64,000 nucleotides of DNA from Hyphomicrobiales bacterium (GCA_900465685.1 UEGR01000008.1:62001-126000); one strand, 5' to 3'; positions 28,358-37,751 are shown, counted from the first letter of the stretch. Notes: generated by a model from the letters alone, not told the origin. Translations and numbers: made by a program.

Positions 28358-29468
28358 CTCTGCGCCACTGGCGTTCCCGCGCTGAGGCGTAGATCGTTTC
28401 CAGCGTCTTTTGCACTTCATAGCCTTCGCGAAAATCGGCATGGCCGGTATTGTGACCCGCAATGGCCAGCAGGAAGTCACGCACTTCGATAGTCTTGAGG
28501 TCGTTGAACCCGATCTGGTGCCCAGCCGCCACGCAGAACGAACCATAGGGTTCGTGGTCAGGCCCAGCGAAAATCTTGCGGAAGCCCTGCTGGCCCTTTT
28601 TGTCGGCATAGAGAAACAGGTCCAGCTCGTTGAAACGCTCCTGCGAGAAGAAAATCGCACCTTTCGAGCCGGAAATTTCAAAGTCGTGCTGCATTTTGCG
28701 CCCGCTGGCGATCCAGCTCGCTTCCAGTGTCCCGGTCGCCCCATTGGCAAAACTGACCATGGCGTGACAGACATCATCCACTTCAACCGGCTTGCTTTGT
28801 GAAGGATTGGCACTGTCCGGGCGCTCGCGGATAGCAGTGACCGTCTTGCCCATGACTTCGGCAATCGGCCCGACCAGATAGCGCGCGGCGGCGATGATAT
28901 GGCTGCCAATGTCGGCAAGAGCGCCGCCACCGCCTGCCGGGTCCAGCCGCCACGTCCATGGGATGCGCGCATCGGCCATGAAATCTTCCGCGTGGATGCC
29001 GCGAAAGTTCCGAACCTCTCCAATTTCACCGCTGTCTATAATGTCTTTCGCCAGCCGGATCATCGGGTTCTTGAGATAATTAAATCCAACGGCTGTCTGG
29101 ATGCCGTTTTTTTCTGCCGCAAGCGTCATCTCCAGGCACTCGGCGGCGCTGGGGGCGAGAGGTTTTTCGCAATAGACATGCTTGCCCGCATCAATCGCCG
29201 CCAAGGCCATTTCCTTGTGAAAACGGTTGGGCGTGGTGATATCGATGAGGTTGATTGCCGGATCAGCGATCAGGTCACGCCAGTTGCCGGTCGCTTGGGC
29301 AAAGCCCAGATGTTTTGCAGCTTTCTGCGCCGTTGTTTCATCAATATCGGCCAGGGTGTGCAGCTCGACCTGCACGGGCAGATCGAAGATGCGATTAACG
29401 TTGGCAAGTGCCAGCGCATGGGTCTTGCCCATAAAGCCGGACCCGATCAGACCTGTAACGACTGCCAT
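28353..29468 (-). CDS. Gfo/Idh/MocA-family oxidoreductase
   Basis: 371-aa NAD(P)-dependent sugar or inositol dehydrogenase-like enzyme. An N-terminal Rossmann fold (VTGLIGSGFMGKTHALAL) is followed by the substrate motif KHVYCEKPLAPSAAEC with the catalytic Lys of EKP, then a C-terminal alpha/beta domain with GGGGALADIGSHIIAAARYL. The start at 29468 follows GGGAGG; the frame continues 19 codons upstream without similarity. It is transcribed divergently from a sugar ABC transporter across a 289-nt gap with a perfect palindrome, so it probably oxidises the imported sugar (inference). Confidence 0.88.
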   Translation of the reverse strand: MAVVTGLIGSGFMGKTHALALANVNRIFDLPVQVELHTLADIDETTAQKAAKHLGFAQATGNWRDLIADPAINLIDITTPNRFHKEMALAAIDAGKHVYCEKPLAPSAAECLEMTLAAEKNGIQTAVGFNYLKNPMIRLAKDIIDSGEIGEVRNFRGIHAEDFMADARIPWTWRLDPAGGGGALADIGSHIIAAARYLVGPIAEVMGKTVTAIRERPDSANPSQSKPVEVDDVCHAMVSFANGATGTLEASWIASGRKMQHDFEISGSKGAIFFSQERFNELDLFLYADKKGQQGFRKIFAGPDHEPYGSFCVAAGHQIGFNDLKTIEVRDFLLAIAGHNTGHADFREGYEVQKTLETIYASARERQWRRV

Positions 29469-29589
29469 GCCTTCCTCCCAAGCGCTGACATTGTACATGC
29501 TGGCAAAGCCACACCCGCAACACACATAATCCAGCCGGAAAATATGCCTTTTAGCGAGAGCTTATGCGATTGACATGAGCTAGCAGAAA

Positions 29590-29605
29590 TGGAATTATAA
29601 TTCCA
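29590..29605. promoter_or_regulatory. Perfect 16-bp palindrome between divergent sugar genes
   Basis: TGGAATTATAATTCCA is exactly self-complementary. It lies between the Gfo/Idh gene and the sugar transporter operon, about 15 nt after a TTGACA hexamer (29570-29575), so a bound repressor would cover the likely -10 region of the transporter promoter. Confidence 0.6.
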
Positions 29606-29757
29606 CGAGAATTTTCTAATGATTGTTTCATTCTATTGAGTAGCCGAAGTCGGTTTGCATTGCGGGTCATGGCTTGGAGGAAGTCACCGTAAGAATACCG
29701 GCGAGGCCGAAAATCGAGAAAACCGGCGGGGAGCGTCGGGCAATGGGAGGAGTGAAC

Positions 29758-30687
29758 ATGAAATCTCTGTTGAAATCGGCAGTTGCTGGCGTGGCCCTCA
29801 TGGCAGCGTCATTTGCTGCGCATGCCGCTGACATCAACATTGTTGTCGTCAGCCATGGTCAGGCATCGGATCCGTTCTGGTCCGTCGTGAAGAATGGTGT
29901 GGCGGAAGCTGCCAAGGATACGGGCGCCAAGGTTGACTATCGTGCGCCGGAAACCTTCGACATGGTGCAGATGGCGCAGCTTATCGATGCGGCCATCAAC
30001 CAGAAGCCGCAGGGCATTGTCGTATCGATCCCGGATGCAGATGCGCTCGGACCGTCGATCCAGCGTGCTGTCGCGGCGGGTATTCCGGTTATCTCGATGA
30101 ATTCCGGTTCCGATGCTTCCAAAAAGCTCGGTGCACTGCTGCATGTCGGTCAGGATGAGGCCGATGCGGGCAAAGCTGCCGGTGAAGCCTTGAAAAAGGC
30201 TGGCGGCAAGAAGGGAATCTGCGTCAATCAGGAAGTGGGCAATGTCTCGCTTGATCAGCGTTGCGCCGGTTTCAAGGAAGGCTTCGGTGACGTGACCGTT
30301 CTGCCGACCTCGACCGATCCTGCTGAAAACGAAGCCAAGGTGCGTGCAGCGCTCGCTTCGGATACGACGATTGATACGATCCTGACACTCAATGCCACGC
30401 TTGCCGGTGAACCTGCGGTGAAGGCGGCTGGCGAAAGCGGACGCAGCGGTATCCACGTCGCAACCTTCGATATGTCTCCGGGTTTCCTTGAGGCAGTCGA
30501 GAACGGCAAGGCAGACTTTGCCATCGACCAGCAGCAGTTCCTGCAAGGCTATCTGCCGGTCTCGTTCCTTGCCCTCAATGCCAAATACGGCCTGATGCCC
30601 GGCGGCAATGTGCCTTCCGGTCCAAACCTGATTACCAAGGACAAGGCCAAGCAGGTTGTAGAGTTGTCTGCCAAGGGCATCAGGTAA
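29758..30687 (+). CDS. Sugar ABC transporter periplasmic binding protein (FrcB/RbsB type)
   Basis: 309-aa periplasmic type I binding protein. The signal peptide MKSLLKSAVAGVALMAASFA ends near AHA-AD. The mature fold starts INIVVVSHGQASDPFWSVVKNG and includes QKPQGIVVSIPDADALG and GIPVISMNSGSD. ATG 29758 has GGGAGG 7 nt upstream. Its closest functional pattern is the fructose/ribose/xylose group, and together with the next two genes it matches an FrcBCA-type system. The sugar itself cannot be read from sequence. Confidence 0.9.
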   Translation: MKSLLKSAVAGVALMAASFAAHAADINIVVVSHGQASDPFWSVVKNGVAEAAKDTGAKVDYRAPETFDMVQMAQLIDAAINQKPQGIVVSIPDADALGPSIQRAVAAGIPVISMNSGSDASKKLGALLHVGQDEADAGKAAGEALKKAGGKKGICVNQEVGNVSLDQRCAGFKEGFGDVTVLPTSTDPAENEAKVRAALASDTTIDTILTLNATLAGEPAVKAAGESGRSGIHVATFDMSPGFLEAVENGKADFAIDQQQFLQGYLPVSFLALNAKYGLMPGGNVPSGPNLITKDKAKQVVELSAKGIR

Positions 30688-30712
30688 AACTACTTTCAGA
30701 ACTGATATTTGA

Positions 30713-30734
30713 CCCGCCCATTGCGATGGGCGGG
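30713..30734 (+). promoter_or_regulatory. Intercistronic hairpin after the binding-protein gene
   Basis: CCCGCCCAT (30713-30721) pairs with ATGGGCGGG (30726-30734) around a 4-nt loop. It is placed 26 nt after the binding-protein stop and 71 nt before the permease. No T tract follows, so it probably protects the upstream mRNA and lowers downstream expression rather than terminating fully. Confidence 0.55.
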
Positions 30735-30804
30735 AACGGGTGGTTGCACCCGAAGCTCGACGGCTGCGCATGGAGCAGCTGCGAGACGGCTTCAGGAGAA
30801 AATC

Positions 30805-31935
30805 ATGAGTGAACCAATGTCCGAACCGAAGCCCGCGACGATTGCGGAGCAACGAGACGAACGGCTGAAAACGGCAAGCCCGATCCAGCGGCTCTTGAGC
30901 CGACCTGAACTTGGCGCCGTTTCCGGGCTGATTCTCATCACGGCTTTCTTCCTGACCACGGCCAATCCGGCAATGTTCACGGCTGCGGGCATCATGAATT
31001 TCATGGCACCTGCATCGCAGCTGGGCATTCTCGCGGTTGCAGCCGCGCTTTTGATGATCGGTGGAGAGTTTGATCTTTCCATCGGCTCGATGGTGGCGTT
31101 CGCGGGCTTGATTTTTGCCGCAGCACTCGTCGTCTGGCAGGTGCCGCTTGTGGTGGCGATTATTCTCACACTTGTTTTTGCCGCTCTGGTCGGCGTGATC
31201 AATGCCCAGATCGTCATCAGGACCGGGTTGCCGTCCTTCATCGTGACGCTGGCTTTTCTGTTTATCCTGCGCGGCCTGTCGTTGGTTGGTCTCAAATGGG
31301 CAACCGGCGGCGCAACGCAGCTTCGCGGCGTCAAGGAAGCTGTCGGCAACAGCATGATTGCCGGTTTGTTTTCGGGCGATGCTTTTCAGGGATTGTTCGC
31401 CTGGATGGCTGAGCATGACCTGATTGCCAAATTTCCGAATGGCGAACCAACCGTAAAAGGCGTTCCGGTCGAGGTATTATGGTTCGCCGGTGTGGCGCTG
31501 ATCGCCACCTATGTTCTGGTGCGCACCCGCTTCGGCAACTGGATTTTTGCGGCAGGTGGCGATGCTCTGGCGGCGCGCAATTCCGGCGTTCCGGTTCGCC
31601 GCGTCAAGACCACGCTCTTCATGTGCACGGCCATGGCCGCAGCGCTGGTCGCCATTCTTACCGTGCTTGATGCCGGATCGACCGATGCGCGGCGCGGCTT
31701 CCAGAAAGAGTTTGAAGCCATCATCGCGGCTGTCATCGGCGGGTGCCTGCTGACGGGCGGTTACGGCTCGGCCATCGGTGCATTCTTTGGCGCCATCATT
31801 TTCGGCATGGTGCTGATCGGCCTGACTTATACGCAGATTGATCAGGACTGGTATCTCGTCTTCCTCGGCGGAATGCTGCTGATCGCCGTTCTCTTCAATA
31901 ATTTCATTCGCAAGCGCGCCACGGGCGAGCGCTGA
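30805..31935 (+). CDS. Sugar ABC transporter permease (FrcC/RbsC type)
   Basis: 376-aa BPD_transp_2-family permease with about ten helices. Recognisable segments are [44 protein letters not shown] and [28 protein letters not shown], the family's cytoplasmic coupling loop. ATG 30805 has AGGAG 6 nt upstream. The ~70-residue central insertion (about 155-225) is typical of this subgroup. It forms the membrane channel for the adjacent binding protein and ATPase. Confidence 0.92.
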   Translation: MSEPMSEPKPATIAEQRDERLKTASPIQRLLSRPELGAVSGLILITAFFLTTANPAMFTAAGIMNFMAPASQLGILAVAAALLMIGGEFDLSIGSMVAFAGLIFAAALVVWQVPLVVAIILTLVFAALVGVINAQIVIRTGLPSFIVTLAFLFILRGLSLVGLKWATGGATQLRGVKEAVGNSMIAGLFSGDAFQGLFAWMAEHDLIAKFPNGEPTVKGVPVEVLWFAGVALIATYVLVRTRFGNWIFAAGGDALAARNSGVPVRRVKTTLFMCTAMAAALVAILTVLDAGSTDARRGFQKEFEAIIAAVIGGCLLTGGYGSAIGAFFGAIIFGMVLIGLTYTQIDQDWYLVFLGGMLLIAVLFNNFIRKRATGER

Positions 31936-31949
31936 GCCGGGAGGTTGCC

Positions 31950-32741
31950 ATGACAATGACAACGATAACGCCGACGATTGAAATCCGTAATCTTGTCAAA
32001 CATTTCGGGCCGGTTATTGCACTGAATGGCGTTTCGCTGAGCGTCGAACCCGGGCAGGTCCATTGCCTGCTCGGCGATAATGGCGCGGGTAAATCGACAC
32101 TCATCAAGACCTTGTCCGGTGTGCATAAACCGACGAGCGGTGACTTCTTTGTCGAGGGCAAACAGGTTGTGTTCAACAGCCCGCGCGATGCGCTCGACCA
32201 TGGTATCGCGACGGTCTATCAGGATCTGGCGATGATCCCTCTCATGTCGGTGATGCGGAACTTCTTTCTGGGTCGCGAACCGACCAAGGGGATAGGGCCG
32301 CTGCGCTGGTTCGACACACAGTTCGCCGAAGACGTAACCCGCGAGGAAATGCGCCGGATCGGCATCGATGTGCGCGATCCGCAGCAGGCCGTCGGCACGC
32401 TGTCCGGTGGCGAGCGGCAATGCGTGGCGATTGCCCGTGCGGTTTATTTCGGGGCGAAAATATTGATCCTCGACGAGCCGACTTCCGCGCTTGGTGTCCG
32501 CCAGACCGCGATGGTGCTCAAATACATCAATCAGGTGCGCGCTAGAGGGTTGGGCGTGATTTTCATCACCCACAATGTCCGCCATGCCCATGCGGTGGGC
32601 GACAAGTTCACCGTGCTCAATCGCGGTGTGACATTGGGCACCCGCACCAAGAGCGAAGTCGATATGGATGAATTGCAAAGCCTGATGGCTGGCGGTCAGG
32701 AATTGTCCGACCTGTCAGCCGAATTGGGCGGCAGAGTTTGA
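31950..32741 (+). CDS. Sugar ABC transporter ATP-binding protein, single domain (FrcA type)
   Basis: 263-aa ATPase with one complete nucleotide-binding domain: Walker [11 protein letters not shown]-loop VYQDLAMIP, signature LSGGERQ, Walker [12 protein letters not shown]-loop FITHN. RbsA-like partners normally have two fused domains (~500 aa). Here only one domain exists and the frame ends cleanly, which is the FrcA architecture described for the rhizobial fructose transporter, so it is not a truncation. It starts 14 nt after the permease, preceded by GGGAGG. Confidence 0.92.
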   Translation: MTMTTITPTIEIRNLVKHFGPVIALNGVSLSVEPGQVHCLLGDNGAGKSTLIKTLSGVHKPTSGDFFVEGKQVVFNSPRDALDHGIATVYQDLAMIPLMSVMRNFFLGREPTKGIGPLRWFDTQFAEDVTREEMRRIGIDVRDPQQAVGTLSGGERQCVAIARAVYFGAKILILDEPTSALGVRQTAMVLKYINQVRARGLGVIFITHNVRHAHAVGDKFTVLNRGVTLGTRTKSEVDMDELQSLMAGGQELSDLSAELGGRV

Positions 32742-32760
32742 TCAGATCTCGGAGTTTGCG

Positions 32761-33570
32761 ATGAGCGAGCAGTTGAAAGGCAAGGTTGCTGTCATCACCG
32801 GCAGCACGCAAGGATTGGGTGCGGCCACAGCAAAGCTGTTTGCCGAGCGAGGTGCAGCCGGTCTGGTGATTTGCGGACGCTCGGCAGAAAAGGGGCGGGC
32901 GCAGGTCGATCTGCTTGAGAAAACTGGCACGCGCGCGGTTTTCGTTCAGGCCGATCTGGAGAAAGTCGAGGATTGCAGAAAGATCATCGCCGAAGCCGAC
33001 CGTGCATTCGGGCGTCTCGATATTCTGGTCAACGCGGCCGGTCTGACCGACCGAGGAACTATTCTCGATACCTCGCCAGAACTTTTCGACCGGCTGTTTG
33101 CTGTGAACACCAGAGCGCCTTTCTTTCTCATTCAGGAAGCGATCAAGCTTTTCCGTCGCGACGCGGTGGAGGGGGCTATCGTCAACATATCCTCCATGTC
33201 ATCGATGGGCGGCCAGCCGTTCATCGCGGCTTATTGTGCGTCCAAGGGCGCAGTCGACACGCTGACCCGCAACGTTGCCTATTCGGTCCTGCGCAATCGC
33301 ATCCGCGTCAACTGCCTGAATATCGGCTGGATGGCGTCGGACGGCGAAGACCGTATTCAGCGCGAGTTTCATGGTGCGCCCACCAACTGGCTCGATGACG
33401 CCGCCAAGGCACAACCCTTTGGGCGCTTGATCGACCCCGCGGAAGTTGCGCGTGCAATTGCGTTTCTTGCTTCGGAAGAATCGGGGCTGATGACCGGAGC
33501 TATCGTCAATTTCGACCAGTCGATCTGGGGCGCTTATGATGGTTCGCCGCACCCGCAAGCGCCGCTCTGA
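32761..33570 (+). CDS. Short-chain dehydrogenase/reductase
   Basis: 269-aa classical SDR. The cofactor motif is TGSTQGLG near residue 14, the structural motif is NAAG, and the catalytic Ser and Tyr-Lys lie in [10 protein letters not shown] and [11 protein letters not shown]. It is the last gene of the sugar transporter operon, 19 nt after the ATPase, and with the divergent Gfo/Idh enzyme it probably acts on the imported sugar or polyol. The exact substrate is unknown. Confidence 0.9.
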   Translation: MSEQLKGKVAVITGSTQGLGAATAKLFAERGAAGLVICGRSAEKGRAQVDLLEKTGTRAVFVQADLEKVEDCRKIIAEADRAFGRLDILVNAAGLTDRGTILDTSPELFDRLFAVNTRAPFFLIQEAIKLFRRDAVEGAIVNISSMSSMGGQPFIAAYCASKGAVDTLTRNVAYSVLRNRIRVNCLNIGWMASDGEDRIQREFHGAPTNWLDDAAKAQPFGRLIDPAEVARAIAFLASEESGLMTGAIVNFDQSIWGAYDGSPHPQAPL

Positions 33571-33818
33571 TGTGAATTACTGTGGCGTTTCTAGCGCGAT
33601 CTACTAAAAAACTACGCATTTAATTGGGGGTATGCCAAAAAAACAGGCAACAACTGTCGTTCCTGCTTGCGCGCACAATTACAGGTAGTTAGACGATGCT
33701 CTAAACCGTTGTTTTAGCCGTGTTTCTGCAAACCACGACTTTTCGTTTGGTTGTATGATCCGAAGGCGACCACGGCTGACATAACTACCGTTTCAATTGC
33801 GCTGAAAGGACGAATATC

Positions 33819-36011
33819 GTGGAGCAGGCAAAGAACGGGACCGGCAAGGGTGGACGCAAGGCGCTTTGGGCAGCCGTTGCGGTCATCGCGATAGCTGCCG
33901 CTGGTCTGACCGGATACAAGATCACGCTTCAGAACACCATCACGTCACAACTGGAAAAGCGCGGTGGCAAGGCCGCTTCGGTTGAAGCCGATTTCTTCGG
34001 ACGCATCCATCTGCGCGATGTGACGATGCCGCTCAAGAACGGTTCTGAAGTGCGCATCGGCTCGATTGAAGGTCGTCCGAAGTTCCTGTTCCTGACAGGT
34101 ATGCTCGATGCATCCGACATCAACACGCAAGTCGCCAATTACAAGATCTCCATTCCCCATGTGAAGATCGACGATGCGAATTTCGATATTTCGACATTGC
34201 GCGAAACCTTTGGCAACAGCCAGCTGACCGTGCCTGAGCGCGTCGGCCGCTTCTCGGCCAAGAGCGTCGTTGCACCGGAAATCAATCTGGTTCAGACCAT
34301 TGCGGGCAACGAGCAGAAAGTCTCCTACAAGGACGTGAAGCTCGAGGACATCAAGCAAGGTCAGGTCGCCCGCTTTTCCGCTGCAGGCACGACGTTTGAA
34401 TTTGCGTTTGAAGTACCGAAGGAAGAAGGCGAGCCAGTCCGTGACCAGATGCAGGGCTCGATGGGCCTGACCGAAGGCAAAGACATCGACGCCGTTTATC
34501 TGGCCCGTCTCTATACGGATAAAGCCGGACCGGACGATAAGGACGCCAAGCCGGTCTATGGTCCGTTCTCGGCCAAGAATATCGTCATGAAGAGCCGTGA
34601 AGTGAACTTCAGCTATGACGAAATTCGCAGCAATGGCTTCAGCATGCGCATGCCTGCCGAGCCGCTGCTGGACATGGTTCAACAGATTGAGGCGGTCAAG
34701 AACCCGGAAGATCTGACGCCCGCCGAACAGCGTGAATTCTTCCTGCGCCTGCTGTCGATTGTCGATACGATCGGCAAGGGCGACATGGAGTTGCTCGGCC
34801 TCAAGATCGAACCTTCCGACACCACCAAGGGCAAGGGCGATATCGCGCAGATCTCGATTGCCTTCGATCACAGCAAGGTTGACGCTACCGTCAAGGGTAT
34901 CAATATCGGTGACGGCACGGATCACTTGAAGGTCGATGAAGCTTCCATGCAGGGCTTTTCCTGGGCTCCGACCGCCGAAGCTCTGAAGAAGCTCGCCGTG
35001 CTCAGCGATGAAGAAGCAGAGAACTTCCCCTTTACAACGCTGCTGCCTGAATTTGGCACCATGCGCATTGCGGGCGTTGACGCTGATCTGCCTTATGAGC
35101 CGGAAGTCGTCAATGAAGTGACCGGCAACGACGAAACCACAGACGACGCGGGCGATCAGGAAACCGTCGATGCAGCGGGCGATGCGACTGGCGATGATGC
35201 CGCAGTCGCTACGGATGATCAGGGAGTCGATATTGCGGGTGCTCCGCAGGATTCCACTGAAGAACCTGCGACCGAAGGTGAAGAAGCACAGCCAGAACCT
35301 GCTGAGGAAGCCAAGGCTCCGGCGGTTCCAGAGCGCATCAAGTTCTCTTTGAAGAATTACGAAGTCGCGCTCAACAAGCCGCAGAACGGTATTCCGACCG
35401 ATATTCGCGTTACCTATGAGGACATGACGCTTCCGGTGCCGCAATCGGGCAACGACGAGATTTACGACCAACTGCGCAAGCTTGGCTATGACAAGGTGAC
35501 GATCTCGTCCAATGTGGCGATGAACTGGGATGAACCGAACCAGAACCTCGTCATTTCGGATATTTCTGTCAGTGGCAAGGATATGGGCAGCGTTTCGGTC
35601 AATGGCCTGATGGGCGGTTTCACCAAGGAGTTCTTCTCGGGCGACAAGGTGATGACGCAGGTTGCCGCTCTTGGCCTCAAAGCGCGAGAAGTAAAGGTGA
35701 AGGTTGAAGAGAAGGGTCTGATCGCCAAGGCGCTCAAGCTTTATGCGGAAGAAAACGACATGACGGAAGATGAAGTGCGCAGCACCTTCTCCATGATCGC
35801 CGCCGCCTTCCTGCAAGAACTGGCAACGGATCAGCCGAAGCTTCAGGACGCGGTAACCGCATTCTCCACCTTCCTGGCCAAGCCGAATATTTTCGAGCTG
35901 ACGGTCACGTCGAAGGCAGAGAAGGGCATCGGCGCGCTGGAGATGATCTCTGCGTCTCAGGACCCTCTGTCGCTGCTGGACAAGGTGAATATTGAAGCCA
36001 AGGCCGAGTAA
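33819..36011 (+). CDS. Large membrane-anchored protein of unknown function
   Basis: 730-aa protein not recognised as a named family. One N-terminal membrane anchor (residues ~15-33) precedes a long, mostly beta-rich region with repeated short strand patterns and conserved-looking blocks such as VEADFFGRIHLRDVTMPLKNG. Residues ~427-500 are an acidic Asp/Glu/Ala/Thr-rich linker, probably disordered. A second folded region (~505-730) follows. Architecture suggests a periplasmic protein tethered to the inner membrane, loosely AsmA- or DUF945-like (weak inference). GTG 33819 follows AAAGGA by 8 nt. It is monocistronic, with a strong hairpin after the stop. Confidence 0.8.
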   Translation: MEQAKNGTGKGGRKALWAAVAVIAIAAAGLTGYKITLQNTITSQLEKRGGKAASVEADFFGRIHLRDVTMPLKNGSEVRIGSIEGRPKFLFLTGMLDASDINTQVANYKISIPHVKIDDANFDISTLRETFGNSQLTVPERVGRFSAKSVVAPEINLVQTIAGNEQKVSYKDVKLEDIKQGQVARFSAAGTTFEFAFEVPKEEGEPVRDQMQGSMGLTEGKDIDAVYLARLYTDKAGPDDKDAKPVYGPFSAKNIVMKSREVNFSYDEIRSNGFSMRMPAEPLLDMVQQIEAVKNPEDLTPAEQREFFLRLLSIVDTIGKGDMELLGLKIEPSDTTKGKGDIAQISIAFDHSKVDATVKGINIGDGTDHLKVDEASMQGFSWAPTAEALKKLAVLSDEEAENFPFTTLLPEFGTMRIAGVDADLPYEPEVVNEVTGNDETTDDAGDQETVDAAGDATGDDAAVATDDQGVDIAGAPQDSTEEPATEGEEAQPEPAEEAKAPAVPERIKFSLKNYEVALNKPQNGIPTDIRVTYEDMTLPVPQSGNDEIYDQLRKLGYDKVTISSNVAMNWDEPNQNLVISDISVSGKDMGSVSVNGLMGGFTKEFFSGDKVMTQVAALGLKAREVKVKVEEKGLIAKALKLYAEENDMTEDEVRSTFSMIAAAFLQELATDQPKLQDAVTAFSTFLAKPNIFELTVTSKAEKGIGALEMISASQDPLSLLDKVNIEAKAE

Positions 36012-36035
36012 GCCATCTTTCGATTATGAATGAGA

Positions 36036-36066
36036 CAAACGCCGGCTGCATCGCAGCCGGCGTTTG
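36036..36066 (+). terminator. Strong hairpin after the 730-aa gene
   Basis: A 14-bp perfect stem (36036-36049 with 36053-36066) with a 3-nt loop starts 24 nt after the stop codon. No T tract follows, so it is either an atypical terminator or a 3'-stabilising hairpin. Confidence 0.55.
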
Positions 36067-36130
36067 CATATGGGCTGTCGTTTGAATAGGTTTTCGTATC
36101 GAAGATGCCTCAAATCTGGAATCAGACACT

Positions 36131-36553
36131 ATGCTGAAAAACATCAACCCTTTGCTGACCGGCTCGCTCCTCTCCATTCTCACAGATATGGGGCATGGCG
36201 ATGATCTCGTGATCGTGGATGCAAACTACCCGGCGCAAGCTTCAGGCGTGCCAGTGCTGGATTTTCCGGGCATCAGTGCGACGGCCATGACCGAAGCGGT
36301 CTTGTCGGTTCTGCCGCTCGATGATTTTGTCGACAAGCCTGCTGCGGTTATGAAAGCGCGAACCGAGACGCCAGCCATGTATGGCGAGTTTGAAGCAATT
36401 ATCTCCGTAGCGGAGGGACGCGAGATTGCTGTTGATCCGCTGGAGCGTTTTGCGTTCTATGAACGGGCTTCGGGAGCATTTGCCGTGATCCGTACCGGCG
36501 AGCGGCGGCTTTATGGCAATATCATTCTCAAGAAGGGCGTAATCCGCCCCTGA
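36131..36553 (+). CDS. RbsD/FucU-family sugar mutarotase
   Basis: 140-aa cytoplasmic sugar anomer mutarotase. MLKNINPLLTGSLLSILTDMGHGDDLVIVDANYPA contains the conserved N-terminal pocket with the catalytic His. The C-terminal part has ERFAFYERASGAFAVIRTGERRLYGNIIL, with the conserved Tyr/Asn. The ending and the F-Y-E-R segment look more like FucU (L-fucose mutarotase) than RbsD (ribose pyranase), but the choice is uncertain. It may serve the sugar transporter 3 kb upstream (inference). Confidence 0.87.
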   Translation: MLKNINPLLTGSLLSILTDMGHGDDLVIVDANYPAQASGVPVLDFPGISATAMTEAVLSVLPLDDFVDKPAAVMKARTETPAMYGEFEAIISVAEGREIAVDPLERFAFYERASGAFAVIRTGERRLYGNIILKKGVIRP

Positions 36554-36573
36554 TTGTCCAGAACAAACCAATA

Positions 36574-36601
36574 AAAAGCCCGGTCGCGAGACCGGGCTTT
36601 T
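36574..36601. terminator. Bidirectional terminator between convergent genes
   Basis: A 12-bp stem (AAAAGCCCGGTC with GACCGGGCTTTT) closes on a GCGA tetraloop. An A run and a T run on the two sides make it usable for both the mutarotase and the EF-hand gene, whose stops lie 20 and 11 nt away. Confidence 0.88.
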
Positions 36602-36611
36602 GTTTCAGGCG

Positions 36612-37154
36612 TTATTCCTGAGGCTTTTCTTTCTGGTCCTTCATTGCGTGATGAGGACCCTTATGGTCGCCACCCTTGTGGTGCTGTCCCATGCCATGAC
36701 GGCCATGGTGTGGGCCCATGCCGTGACGGCCCATATGGGCGGCGCGCATTTCCCTGCGGTCGAGCACACCGTCATCGTTTCGGTCCAGCGCGGCGAATTC
36801 CTTCTTGCGCTGGTTTTCGATGTTCGACAGGGTGATCTTGCCGTCACCCTTGACGTCGAGACGACGTTCCAGACGATCGGCCTCGCGCTTCACGATACGC
36901 TTGAGCGCCAGAGCTTCAATCTCGTCGCGAGACAGGACGCCGTCACCATTGGTGTCGGCAGCTTTCAGCTCTTCCATACGGGAGAACTTCTCTAGATCAA
37001 TTGGTCCGCGCTTGGTCTTGACGTCATTATCCTGTGTAGCAGCCGCTTCCGTTGCCGGCTTTGGTGTATTCGCACTGCTGCTTTCCTGTGCCAATACAGG
37101 TCCAGCAAGCATTGTCGATGCGATTACAGCGAGAATTGCGGTTCTATATTTCAT
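36612..37154 (-). CDS. Secreted EF-hand protein with His-rich tail
   Basis: 180-aa exported protein with a signal peptide (MKYRTAILAVIASTMLAGPVLA). Three EF-hand-like loops follow: DTNGDGVLSRDE (~67-78), DVKGDGKITLSN (~99-110) and DRNDDGVLDRRE (~123-134). All three keep Asp at positions 1 and 5; the second lacks the final Glu (Asn instead), so it may bind Ca weakly. The last ~45 residues are Gly/His/Lys-rich with at least ten His, suggesting binding of a second metal such as Ni, Cu or Zn (inference). It is probably periplasmic; function unknown. Confidence 0.83.
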   Translation of the reverse strand: MKYRTAILAVIASTMLAGPVLAQESSSANTPKPATEAAATQDNDVKTKRGPIDLEKFSRMEELKAADTNGDGVLSRDEIEALALKRIVKREADRLERRLDVKGDGKITLSNIENQRKKEFAALDRNDDGVLDRREMRAAHMGRHGMGPHHGRHGMGQHHKGGDHKGPHHAMKDQKEKPQE

Positions 37155-37513
37155 GGTTGTTTGACTCCATTACTCTTTACAGGGGCGCCGTCAATTGGCG
37201 TGCCAGTAATGTGTTTCTTTTTAGATGAACCTCATATGAATATGCCAATTAATTATATGTAATGAATTTGTAATGTGACCGTAGAGGTGGTGTGGCTGAC
37301 CCTGGCGCTGTGTGGGTGACAGGGCAATCCTGCAAATCCGAGAATCGCGGCAGCGCCCGGTGCAACGACGCGCGTATTCAAGCGCGCAGATTGGATGTGC
37401 GGTGATGTTCAGGCGGGAAAGGGAAGGGGAATTTTCGTTGCGATCTTGCGATCACTTCGGCCCCGTTTTCTACGGGGTCAATCAGCGGAAGCGTTTGTTT
37501 TCAGAAGAGAAAA
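37155..37513. other. Gap between the EF-hand gene and tRNA-Lys
   Basis: It contains the upstream region of the minus-strand EF-hand gene and the 3' flank of tRNA-Lys, with a 6-bp stem hairpin (37461-37466 with 37472-37477) 37 nt beyond the tRNA 3' end. An open frame at 37312-37551 runs into the tRNA and is spurious. Confidence 0.5.
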
Positions 37514-37589
<76 letters not shown>

Positions 37590-37630
37590 ACTCGCTTTGC
37601 CGAGGCAGCGGCCCCGGTGAAGTGAGCGGG

Positions 37631-37659
37631 TGTATACCGGTCGATTTTCCAGCTGTCTA
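37631..37659 (-). promoter_or_regulatory. Predicted promoter of tRNA-Lys
   Basis: Read on the minus strand, TAGACA (37654-37659) and TATACA (37631-37636) are separated by exactly 17 nt. Transcription would start near 37624, about 35 nt before the mature tRNA 5' end. Confidence 0.6.
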
Positions 37660-37688
37660 CCCTCCAATCGAAATTTTTCGAAAAAAAC

Positions 37689-37751
37689 TTGCATCTTTGT
37701 TCAAAACCCCGGAAACGCTGGGTTTTGAGAAATCCGGCTTTGCATCTTTGT
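37689..37751. repeat. Inverted repeat flanked by 12-bp direct repeats
   Basis: TTGCATCTTTGT occurs at 37689-37700 and again at 37740-37751. Between them, TCAAAACCC (37701-37709) pairs with GGGTTTTGA (37720-37728). The rest of the gap to dedA (37752-38032) is AT-rich with no supported gene. Confidence 0.5.

Noticed and set aside
29809..31416. 535-codon minus-strand open frame
   Set aside because: Spans the binding-protein and permease genes in antisense and crosses their gap; no motif and an unlikely composition.
31950..32741. Truncated RbsA-like ATPase
   Set aside because: All ATPase motifs of one domain are present, the frame ends cleanly and a co-oriented gene follows at once; this is the single-domain FrcA form, not a broken gene.
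33945..35816. 623-codon minus-strand open frame
   Set aside because: Mirror of the 730-aa gene; the plus strand has the ribosome site, the anchor helix and codon bias.
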